DNA from: Roseomonas aerilata DSM 19363
Lineage (GTDB): Bacteria; Pseudomonadota; Alphaproteobacteria; Acetobacterales; Acetobacteraceae
Assembly (NCBI RefSeq): GCF_000711725.1
Contig: NZ_JONP01000036.1
Coordinates: 1 to 34,465 of the forward strand
Reading direction: 5' to 3'
Length of the DNA: 34,465 nucleotides
The notes under the pieces are model-generated. The model worked only from the letters and a program-made list of their open reading frames with translations, searched no databases and had not been told where the DNA came from. A program made the position numbers and the translations under genes. The number at the start of each line of letters is the position of its first letter. Position 1 is the first letter of the stretch. Positions 25,704 through 32,956 of this stretch are shown here, one piece after another.

Positions 25704-26681
25704 TTACTCCGGCCGGATGCCTGCCGCATCCACGATAGTCCGGAAGCGCTCCAGGTCCTCCGTGAAGCGCGCGCGGAAAGCCTCCGGCGTGCCGCCGAGC
25801 GGTTGCACGCCCAGCTCAAGCAGCCGCTTGCGGACCTCCCCTTCGACCAGCGCCTCGTTGATCGCGGTGTTCAGCCGAGCGACGATTGGCGCGGGCAGCC
25901 CCGCCGGGCCGACCACGCCCACCAGCACGGACGGTGCGCTGTAGCCCTCCAGCGTTTCGGAGATAGTAGGAATATCCGGGGCCACCGCGGCGCGCTCCGC
26001 ATCCATCAGCCCGAGGATACGGATCTGCCCGTTGCGCGCAGCCTCCAGCGCCGTCGAGAGGGTGCCGAAGGCAAGAGGAACATGGCCGCCGACGAGGCTC
26101 GTCATCGCCTCCCCACCTCCGCGGAAGGGGACGTGGACGAAAGGAAGTCCTGTGCGCTGACGCAACAGTTCGGTGCCGAGATGGTGGTGCGAGCCAACAC
26201 CAGAGCTGCCGACCTGGAGGTTCTCCCGATTTGTGCGGGCATAGGTCAGCAGCTCCGCCATAGTGCGGGCGGGCACGGAGGGATGGGCCATGAAAGCAGT
26301 CGGCGCGCTCGCCGCGAGGATGACGTAAGTAAAATCGCGAAAGGGATCGTAGGGGACATTCCGGTTGAAGAGGGAGATGAGCCCGTGGGTGGCGTTTAGG
26401 ACGATCTCGAGCGTGTAGCCGTCCGGCCGTTGCCGCGCGACGTATTCGGAGCCGAGCAGACCGCCCGCCCCCGCTCGGTTCTCGATGACCACCGGCACAC
26501 CAAGAGACTCGGAAAGGCGCCGTCCGAGGGGACGGCCGACGAGGTCCGTGGAGGCGCCCGGCGGAAAGGGAACGACGAGGGTGATTGGCCGGGCGGGGTA
26601 GCGCTCCTGCGCAAGGGCCGGTGGCCCGCCCAGCGCGACCAGTCCCAGAAGCGCCGCCCTTCGTGGAATCCTCTTAAACAT
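25704..26681 (-). CDS. Bug/TctC-family solute-binding receptor (fourth of four)
   Basis: 325 residues. Signal peptide MFKRIPRRAALLGLVALGG, then the most canonical receptor core in the window: ITLVVPFPPGASTDLVGRPL, VVIENRAGAGGLLGSEYVAR, GSSGVGSHHHLGTELLRQ and VPFRGGGEAMTSLVGGHV. AGGAGG abuts ATG at 26687 but is 6 nt before ATG at 26681, so 26681 was chosen. It is the first gene of the minus-strand catabolic run and has an inverted-repeat operator candidate 84 bp upstream. Confidence 0.94.
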   Translation of the reverse strand: MFKRIPRRAALLGLVALGGPPALAQERYPARPITLVVPFPPGASTDLVGRPLGRRLSESLGVPVVIENRAGAGGLLGSEYVARQRPDGYTLEIVLNATHGLISLFNRNVPYDPFRDFTYVILAASAPTAFMAHPSVPARTMAELLTYARTNRENLQVGSSGVGSHHHLGTELLRQRTGLPFVHVPFRGGGEAMTSLVGGHVPLAFGTLSTALEAARNGQIRILGLMDAERAAVAPDIPTISETLEGYSAPSVLVGVVGPAGLPAPIVARLNTAINEALVEGEVRKRLLELGVQPLGGTPEAFRARFTEDLERFRTIVDAAGIRPE

Positions 26682-26764
26682 CGGCATCCTCCTTGGACCC
26701 ACCGCACGCGCTCTGTGGCGCGATCCTCGCACCGTAGCGGTCAGGGTTAGGATGTCAAACAGTC

Positions 26765-26780
26765 TGTTGGCAGGCAAACA
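26765..26780 (-). promoter_or_regulatory. Candidate IclR-type operator upstream of the minus-strand operon
   Basis: TGTTGGCAGGCAAACA. Its left end overlaps the 11-bp palindrome AACAGTCTGTT (26759-26769). It resembles, at 13 of 16 positions, the reverse complement of 28190-28205 next to the IclR gene. It is 84 bp before the receptor start. Confidence 0.45.
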
Positions 26781-26790
26781 TTTCGAGCGG

Positions 26791-27134
26791 TCAGTACATG
26801 CGATAGCCGCCGTTCACATGAATCACTTGGCCCGAAACGTACCAGTCTGCATCGCTAGCCAAGACGAGACAGGTGCCGGCCACCTCGTCCACGGTGCCTT
26901 AGCGTTGTTAGGGCACGCCTAGACGGACGGCCTCGCGCTCCTGGTCACCGATGCTCCCGCGCCCGAAAGGGCCAGCGCGATGGCACGCCCGATGTTGCGG
27001 CCGGAGCCGGTGACGACCGCTACCCGGCCCTCCGGGCCAACACCGGGCGGCGTCGTCGGCCAGATCTTGACCAAGCGGGGCCGATCCCTGTCTGCCGCAT
27101 CGTTCCCTCCCGCCCGTATTTGATGCTTCAACAT
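26791..27134 (-). pseudogene. SDR-family oxidoreductase remnant, internal deletion and two stops
   Basis: The 5' part encodes GRVAVVTGSGRNIGRAIALA, the NAD(P)-binding TGxxxGxG start of short-chain dehydrogenases. After ALSGAGAS the sequence jumps, in another frame, to IGDQEREAVRLGVP, then EVAGTCLVLASDADWYVSGQ and VIHVNGGYRMY, the normal SDR C-terminus. About 150 central residues with the Ser-Tyr-Lys active site are missing, and TAA codons at 26908-26910 and 26899-26901 replace residues of a once QRWG-like turn. The gene is dead. It may have served the same catabolic set. Confidence 0.85.
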
Positions 27135-27244
27135 GGCTGTTCGCAGATCAATCAGAACACGAAGAGCCGCCCCTCGGCCGGAGCCGAGGCCTGAGCACCT
27201 GTTCTGGTCAGCCGCAGTCGGGCGGATCGCTATCCGCCAGGGCG

Positions 27245-28051
27245 TCAGCTTCCGCTGAAGCCGATCTGCCGAGAAATCGTCGCGGCGGTTTCCAGCATCA
27301 CCGTCCGGAGCGCCGTCTCGCCGCCGAAGCGCGCCATCAGCGCATCCGGGCCAATCACGTTAATGGCCGCGACCGCGTCCCCGGCCCCGTTGCGCACGAC
27401 GCAGGCAAAGGTCATCAGCCCGGGATCGAGGACGGAGCCGCGGTAGACATAGCCGCGCGCCGCGTCCTCCTCCGCCTGGGCTCGCAAGGCCTCGAAGGAG
27501 GAGGGCGGCGGGACCTCGCGGCTCTCCCGGCACAGCAGGCGGTAAATCTCCCGCAGTTTCGGCTCGTCCTCGCAGGCCAGCAGCGCACGGCCACTTGCGG
27601 TGATATGGCACGGCAGCCGTGTGCCGACCTGCAGGTTGCTCACCAGCGCGACGGCCGGCGCCACGCGCGCCAAGTACACAACATGCCAGCCGTCGAGCAC
27701 GACGAGATGGGCGGCGGCCGAGGTGAGGCTGCTAAGGCGCTGCAGGGAGGGTGCCGCGACCTCAGCAACGGCCTGGGAGTTGAGATAATCGAAGCCCAGG
27801 GTCAGCACGCGGGCGGTCAGCCGATAGCGACGCGTGACCGGGTCGCGCAGGATGAAGCCGTCGTTCTCGAGGGTATAGACGAGCCGATAGGCAGCCGAGC
27901 GCGTCACGCCGAGGCCGGAGGCGAGTTCCTGCAAGGTCTGCGCCGGGCGTTCTCGGCGGAAAAGCTGGAGAAGGGCCAACCCGCGAGACAGGCCGGGGAC
28001 AATGTAGCGCGGGTCCACGTCACTTGCGGCTGCCTCGCCGTCGTCTTGCAC
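27245..28051 (-). CDS. IclR-family transcriptional regulator
   Basis: 268 residues from a GTG start. The N-terminal winged helix begins IVPGLSRGLALLQLF, with the recognition region LQELASGLGVTRSAAYRLVY, and the C-terminal effector domain has VGTRLPCHITASGRALLAC and a YVYRGSVLDPGLMTFACVV segment, the typical IclR layout. GTG at 28051 follows GGGAGAGG at a good distance; ATG at 28075 is in frame but its AGGA lies too close. It is transcribed away from the MmgE/PrpD operon and shares a 220-bp control region containing dyads. It probably senses an aromatic or organic acid and controls both catabolic arms. Confidence 0.93.
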   Translation of the reverse strand: MQDDGEAAASDVDPRYIVPGLSRGLALLQLFRRERPAQTLQELASGLGVTRSAAYRLVYTLENDGFILRDPVTRRYRLTARVLTLGFDYLNSQAVAEVAAPSLQRLSSLTSAAAHLVVLDGWHVVYLARVAPAVALVSNLQVGTRLPCHITASGRALLACEDEPKLREIYRLLCRESREVPPPSSFEALRAQAEEDAARGYVYRGSVLDPGLMTFACVVRNGAGDAVAAINVIGPDALMARFGGETALRTVMLETAATISRQIGFSGS

Positions 28052-28180
28052 CCGGGCCTCTCCCGCCGCCCCCATTCCTGCAAATCCCCAATGCTAACGT
28101 CAGCCGGATGGCTGTGGCTGCGAGATTACACGGGTGTGTCCCGCCGCTCCAGTCACCGGGCAAGAACATCAGCCGTATTT

Positions 28181-28205
28181 CAACATAATTGTTGACATGC
28201 CAACA
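28181..28205 (+). promoter_or_regulatory. Overlapping dyads, candidate IclR operator, with TTGACA
   Basis: CAACATAATTGTTG (28181-28194) has 5-bp arms, and TGTTGACATGCCAACA (28190-28205) forms a second dyad sharing the middle arm. TTGACA at 28192-28197 is followed 18 bp later by TTTATC, a weak promoter-like pair that an operator here would cover. Located between the divergent IclR and MmgE/PrpD genes. Confidence 0.5.
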
Positions 28206-28271
28206 GATGGGGGCCTTTATCGGGTCGACCAATGGCGGCCGCCCTGTGCTGACGGCCCGGAGGAAACGAAG

Positions 28272-29636
28272 TTGGGCCTGACTCGGCAGATCGGCGACTT
28301 CCTGGCCGCCGTCCGGCCGGAGACCCTGCCGGAGGGCGCTCGGGAGACGATCCGGACTGGCTTCACAGACTGCTTCGCGGTCATGCTCGCCGGCTGGAAC
28401 GAACCGGCAGCTGCCGTGGCGCGCCGTTCGGTTCGCGGCGGCGAATTAGGCTGGGCCGGGATGCTGAGCGCGCCGCTGGCCGCCCCCGACACAGGCCTTT
28501 TGCTCGCCACCGCCGCTCATGTGCTCGACTTCGACGACACGGGCCTGAGCGGACATCCCAGCGCCGTGCTGGTCCCAGCGATCCTGGCCGAAGCGCGCGA
28601 AACGGGCGCCGATGGGCGGATGATCGCGGTCGCCTATTTGGCGGGCTACGAGGTCTGGGCCGAGCTGATCGGGCGCGACCAGGACGCGCATCACGCTAAG
28701 GGATGGCACCCCAGCGCGATGTTCGGGACATTGGCCGCGACGGCCGCCTCTGCCGTGCTTCGCGGCCTGGATGCGCCGACCGCGACCCAGGCCATCGGCA
28801 TCGCGGCCTCCCTAGCGAGCGGGGTGGTGGCGAACTTTGGCACGATGGCGAAGGCTTATCAGCTCGGCCGCGCGGTGCAGTCGGGCCTGACCGCGACCCG
28901 GCTGGCCGAGGCCGGGCTGACCGCGGCGCCGGACGCGATCGAGCACGAGCTCGGCTTCCTGCGGGCGATCTCCCCGAAGGGCGCGGTGGACACCACCACT
29001 CCCGCGCGGCTCGGGCAGGACTGGCACATCCTCCGGACCGGGCTGAATGTGAAGCTCTATCCCGTCTGCTACGCGGCGCACCGCGTGCTGGATGCGGTCG
29101 GCGGGCTGTGCCGCGCGCAGGACATCGATCCGGACGCAATTGCCGGGGTGGAACTGGAGATCGGCGCCGGACAGGCGGCGATGCTGCGCGAGCACGCGCC
29201 GCGCACGCCGCTCGAGGCGAAGTTCAGCGCCGAGTTCGCCGTGGCCTGCATGGCCGTGGCGCGGCGCTGCGGGCTGGAGGAGCTGAGCGACGCCTTCCTA
29301 GCCCGCCCGGGGCTGCGTGCACTTTTCCCGCTGGTCACCGTGCGGACGGTGGAGGGGCGGAATCCGGACGAGCCGAGCTTGGCGCCGAGCGACCGCGCGA
29401 CGATCACCCTGCGCGACGGCCGAGTCCTCGATTCCGGCCCCGTTGCCTTCCCGCGCGGACATTTCCGCGCGCCCGCCGGGGCCGAGGAGCTGCACCGGAA
29501 GTTCACGGGTTGCGTGCGCCCTTCGCTCGGCGAGGCAGAGGCCGCGCGCCTCTTCGAGCTTCTCCAGCGCGTGGACGAGCTGGGTGGCGTCCGCGACATG
29601 CTACCGGCCGCGGCGCCGCTCAGGGGTGCGGCATGA
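28272..29636 (+). CDS. MmgE/PrpD family protein
   Basis: 454 residues from a TTG start, the usual family size. GLTRQIGDFLAAV opens the protein, FTDCFAVMLAGWNEPAA follows, and HVLDFDDTGLSGHPSAVLVP, GWHPSAMFGTLAAT and ISPKGAVDT are the family blocks. C-terminal LYPVCYAAHRVLDAV and KFSAEFAVACMAV match as well. Family members include 2-methylcitrate dehydratase and cis-aconitate decarboxylase, so a dehydration or decarboxylation of a polycarboxylic acid is plausible. TTG at 28272 was chosen because GGAGG lies 8 nt upstream and the usual N-terminus begins there; ATG at 28197 is possible. The stop overlaps the CoA-transferase ATG (ATGA). Confidence 0.9.
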   Translation: MGLTRQIGDFLAAVRPETLPEGARETIRTGFTDCFAVMLAGWNEPAAAVARRSVRGGELGWAGMLSAPLAAPDTGLLLATAAHVLDFDDTGLSGHPSAVLVPAILAEARETGADGRMIAVAYLAGYEVWAELIGRDQDAHHAKGWHPSAMFGTLAATAASAVLRGLDAPTATQAIGIAASLASGVVANFGTMAKAYQLGRAVQSGLTATRLAEAGLTAAPDAIEHELGFLRAISPKGAVDTTTPARLGQDWHILRTGLNVKLYPVCYAAHRVLDAVGGLCRAQDIDPDAIAGVELEIGAGQAAMLREHAPRTPLEAKFSAEFAVACMAVARRCGLEELSDAFLARPGLRALFPLVTVRTVEGRNPDEPSLAPSDRATITLRDGRVLDSGPVAFPRGHFRAPAGAEELHRKFTGCVRPSLGEAEAARLFELLQRVDELGGVRDMLPAAAPLRGAA

Positions 29637-30817
29637 GCGCGGCCGCGCCCCTCTCCGGCCTGGTGGTGGTGGAGCTCGGCACCAGCATCGCGGCCCCGTC
29701 CGGCGCCATGATCCTTGCCGAGCTTGGCGCCGAGGTGATCAAGGTGGAGCCGCCCGGGAGCGGCGACGACGCCCGCAACTGGGGTCCTCCCTTCGCGAAC
29801 GGCGCCTCCACCGTCTTCAACGCCTTCAACCGCAACAAGCGCTCCGCCGCGGTCGACCTGAAGGACGTGTCGCAGGTCGCGGCGCTGCGCCGCTTCATTG
29901 CGGACGAGGTGGACATCGTCGTCCAGAACCTGCGGCCCGGCCTGGTGGAGAAGCTCGGCCTCGACGCCGCGACGCTCCGGGCGGAGAAGCCGGCGCTGAT
30001 CTACTGCCATCTCGGCGCCTTCGGCCCTGCGGGCCCGCTGCGCGACAGGCCCGGCTACGACCCGCTGATGCAGGCCTATGGCGGGATTATGGGGATCACC
30101 GGCGAGGAAGGGCGCCCACCGGTTCGCGTTGGCCCCTCCCTGGTGGACCAGGGCGCGGGGATGTGGGGGATCATCGGCACCCTCGCCGCGCTGCGCCGCC
30201 GCGACGCGACCGGCGAGGGCTGCGAGGTCGGCACCTCCCTCTACGAGACGGCGCTGAACTGGGTTTCCGCACAGGTCTCCACCCTTGCCGTCACGGGCCG
30301 CCCGCCGCGCAAGCTGGGGACGGAGAACGCGGGCATCGCGCCCTACCGCGCCTTCGAGGCGAGCGACGGCTGGCTGGTGATCGCGGCCGGCAACGATAAC
30401 CTCTTCCGCCGCTGCGCCGCCGCCCTCGGCCGCCCAGAATGGACGGAGGAGCCGCGTTTCCGCACCAATCCGGACCGCGTGCGCGAGCGCGAGGCCCTGA
30501 ACGCCTTGGTGGGCGAGGTGGTGGCCACGCGGTCCCGCGCCGAATGGCTGGAACGACTGATGGACGCCGGCGTACCCTGCGCGCCCGTCCTGGCGCTGGA
30601 CGAGGTGGTTGCCGAACCGCAGTTCGAGGCGATCGGGATGATGCAGCGCGCCCCTGACAGCGACCTCTCCCTGCTCGGCCTGCCCCTGCGTTTCGACGGC
30701 GAGCGCCCCGCCCTCCGCTCCTCTCCACCCGCCCTGGGCGATGCCACGGCGCGCGTGCTAGGCGAGCAGCCGGTTCAGCCGGCCGGGGGCGAGACGCCCG
30801 CGAGGGCCGCCGAATGA
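29633..30817 (+). CDS. CaiB/BaiF-family (class III) CoA-transferase
   Basis: 394 residues. LSGLVVVELGTSIAAPSGAM and LGAEVIKVEPPGSGDDAR are the family opening, ENAGIAPYRAFEASDGWLVI lies later, and the catalytic Asp is in VGPSLVDQGAGMWG (D172). It moves CoA from one acid to another, with no ATP use, and probably activates the imported acid. Both neighbours overlap it by 4 nt, so it is translated as part of one coupled set with MmgE/PrpD and the hydratase. Confidence 0.95.
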   Translation: MSAAAPLSGLVVVELGTSIAAPSGAMILAELGAEVIKVEPPGSGDDARNWGPPFANGASTVFNAFNRNKRSAAVDLKDVSQVAALRRFIADEVDIVVQNLRPGLVEKLGLDAATLRAEKPALIYCHLGAFGPAGPLRDRPGYDPLMQAYGGIMGITGEEGRPPVRVGPSLVDQGAGMWGIIGTLAALRRRDATGEGCEVGTSLYETALNWVSAQVSTLAVTGRPPRKLGTENAGIAPYRAFEASDGWLVIAAGNDNLFRRCAAALGRPEWTEEPRFRTNPDRVREREALNALVGEVVATRSRAEWLERLMDAGVPCAPVLALDEVVAEPQFEAIGMMQRAPDSDLSLLGLPLRFDGERPALRSSPPALGDATARVLGEQPVQPAGGETPARAAE

Positions 30818-31614
30818 TGCGCCGCACGGAATGGCGTCGCCTCGCCGTCGAGGAGGCCGAGCCGGGCCTCCTAATCGTCCGCTTCAACCGCCCCGAAGCG
30901 CGCAATGCGATCGACACCGCGACCATGGAGGACCTGCGCGACCTCTTCGGCCCGCTCTCCTTCACGCCGGGCGACCTGCGCTGCGTCGTACTGACGGGCA
31001 CCGGCGACAAGGCCTTCTCCGCCGGCGGCGACCTGAAGGAGCGGCAGGGCATGAGCGACGAGGCCTGGCGCCTCCAGCACGCCATCGCGGAGGAGAGCGC
31101 CTACGCGGTCCTCAACGCCAGCGTGCCGGTGATCGCGGCGGTGAACGGGGCGGCCTTCGGCGGCGGCTGCGAGCTCGCCCTGTGCTGCGACTTCATCCTC
31201 GCCGCGCGCACCGCGACCTTCGCCCTGCCGGAGGTGACGCGCGGCATCATGCCGGGCGGAGGCGGCACGCAGAACCTGCCGCGCGCGGTCGGCGAGCGGC
31301 GCGCGAAGGAGTTGCTGCTGACCGGCCGCCCTTTCACCGCTGAGGAGGCTCAGCGCTGGGGCATGGTGAACGAGGTCTGCGAGCCCGAGGCACTGATGCC
31401 CCGCGTCATGGAGACGGCGCGGACCATCTGCGCCAACGCGCCAGTTTCCGTCCGCCAGATCAAGAAGGCCGTGCACCAAGGGTTGCAGGCGGATCTGACG
31501 ACCGGGTTGCTGCTCGAGGTGCAGGCCTATGAACGAACCATCCCCACGGAGGACCGGCGGGAGGGCGTGCGCGCGTTCAACGAGCGCCGCCGGCCCGTCT
31601 TCCAGGGCCGCTGA
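30814..31614 (+). CDS. Enoyl-CoA hydratase/isomerase (crotonase) family protein
   Basis: 266 residues. The oxyanion-hole segments are AFSAGGDLKERQG and NGAAFGGGCELAL, and both catalytic Glu positions of hydratases are kept (E140 in LPEVTRGIMPGGGGTQ and E166 in AKELLLTG). It should hydrate a 2-enoyl-CoA to the 3-hydroxyacyl-CoA. The first of two adjacent ATGs (30814, 30817) overlaps the CoA-transferase stop. The hydroxyacyl-CoA product could be split by the HMG-CoA lyase-like enzyme at 24793-25698. Confidence 0.93.
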   Translation: MMRRTEWRRLAVEEAEPGLLIVRFNRPEARNAIDTATMEDLRDLFGPLSFTPGDLRCVVLTGTGDKAFSAGGDLKERQGMSDEAWRLQHAIAEESAYAVLNASVPVIAAVNGAAFGGGCELALCCDFILAARTATFALPEVTRGIMPGGGGTQNLPRAVGERRAKELLLTGRPFTAEEAQRWGMVNEVCEPEALMPRVMETARTICANAPVSVRQIKKAVHQGLQADLTTGLLLEVQAYERTIPTEDRREGVRAFNERRRPVFQGR

Positions 31615-31644
31615 ATCCAGGGGCGCTGAACGAGGAGTTGCCGC

Positions 31645-32841
31645 ATGAATCACATGGACGCGGACCTCGCGGGCGAGGCGACCCTCGCCCTCGGCGAGGA
31701 CTACGCCGACATCCGGGAGGGCGTGCGGGCCGTCTGCCGCGGGTTTCCCGGCGCTTACTGGCGCGAGTTGGAGAAGACGGACGGATATGCCGAGGAGTTC
31801 GTCCGCGCGATGAGCGAGGCCGGCTATCTCGGCGCGCTGATCCCGGAGGAATACGGCGGGGCCGGCCTGCCGCTGCGTGCCGGCTGCGTCATCCTTGAGG
31901 AGGTGCACGCCTCCGGCTGCTCCGCCGCCGCCTGCCACGCGCAGATGTACATGATGGGCACCCTGCTGCGGCATGGCAGCGAGGAGCAGAAGAACCGCTA
32001 CCTCCCTGGTATCGCCACCGGCGAGATCCGCTTCCAGGCCTTCGGCGTCACCGAGCCCACCACGGGGTCGGAGACGCTGAAGCTCCGCACGCGGGCCGTC
32101 AGGGACGACGAAGGCTACGTCATCAACGGCCAGAAGATCTGGACCTCCCGCGCGCACAAGTCGGATCTGATGCTGCTGCTGGTCCGCACCACGCCAATCG
32201 AGGAGGTGAAGAAGCGCACTGAGGGCCTGTCCGTCCTGCTCGTCGACATGCGCGAGGCCGTCGGCAACGGCCTAACCATGCGGCGGATCGACACCATGGT
32301 GAACCACCAGACGAACGAGGTCTTCTTCGACAACCTGCGGGTTCCCGCTGAAGCACTGATCGGCGAGGAGGGCCAGGGCTTCCGCTACATCCTCGACGGC
32401 ATGAATGCCGAACGCATCCTGACCGCCAGCGAGTCGATCGGCGACTGCCGCTACTTCGCTCGGCGCTCCGTGGAGTACGCGAAGGACCGCGTGGTGTTCG
32501 GCCGCCCTATTGGCCAGAACCAGGGCGTGCAGTTCCCCATAGCCCGTGCCTATGCCGAGTATCGCGGCGCGGAGATGCTCTGCCGCGCGGCCGCCGCGCT
32601 GTTTGAGGCCGGGAAGGCCTGCGGCGAGGAGGCGAACATCGCCAAGCTGCTCGCGGCCGAGGCCGCCTGGAACGCCGCCGAGGCCTGCATGCAGACCCAT
32701 GGCGGGTTCGCCGCGGCCACCGAGTTCGACATTGAGCGCAAGTGGCGGGACTGCCGGCTGCAACGCATCGCGCCCGTCTCCACCAACCTAATCCTCGCCT
32801 ATATCGGCCAGAACGTCCTCGGCATGCCGAAGTCGTACTGA
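31645..32841 (+). CDS. Acyl-CoA dehydrogenase
   Basis: 398 residues. FQAFGVTEPTTGSETLKL and YVINGQKIWTSRA are the FAD and substrate-loop signatures, and YAKDRVVFGRPIGQNQGVQF and QTHGGFAAATEFDIERKWRD the C-terminal ones. The segment that normally ends EGT with the catalytic Glu reads QRIAPVSTN here, so that base is absent. E256 in MNAERILTA is at the place used by isovaleryl-CoA dehydrogenase (E254), which suggests a branched-chain substrate. GAGGAG precedes the ATG. It starts 30 nt after the hydratase stop. Confidence 0.93.
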   Translation: MNHMDADLAGEATLALGEDYADIREGVRAVCRGFPGAYWRELEKTDGYAEEFVRAMSEAGYLGALIPEEYGGAGLPLRAGCVILEEVHASGCSAAACHAQMYMMGTLLRHGSEEQKNRYLPGIATGEIRFQAFGVTEPTTGSETLKLRTRAVRDDEGYVINGQKIWTSRAHKSDLMLLLVRTTPIEEVKKRTEGLSVLLVDMREAVGNGLTMRRIDTMVNHQTNEVFFDNLRVPAEALIGEEGQGFRYILDGMNAERILTASESIGDCRYFARRSVEYAKDRVVFGRPIGQNQGVQFPIARAYAEYRGAEMLCRAAAALFEAGKACGEEANIAKLLAAEAAWNAAEACMQTHGGFAAATEFDIERKWRDCRLQRIAPVSTNLILAYIGQNVLGMPKSY

Positions 32842-32956
32842 GGCGGGCTCCTGGCGAAAAAGATGCCGCTCCGTCAAAACGCCCCCACCTTCGACTGCGC
32901 TCCCCCCACCGGCCGTGGGTGGGCCTTACAAAACAAGTAGCGGGGAGAGGAACAGA

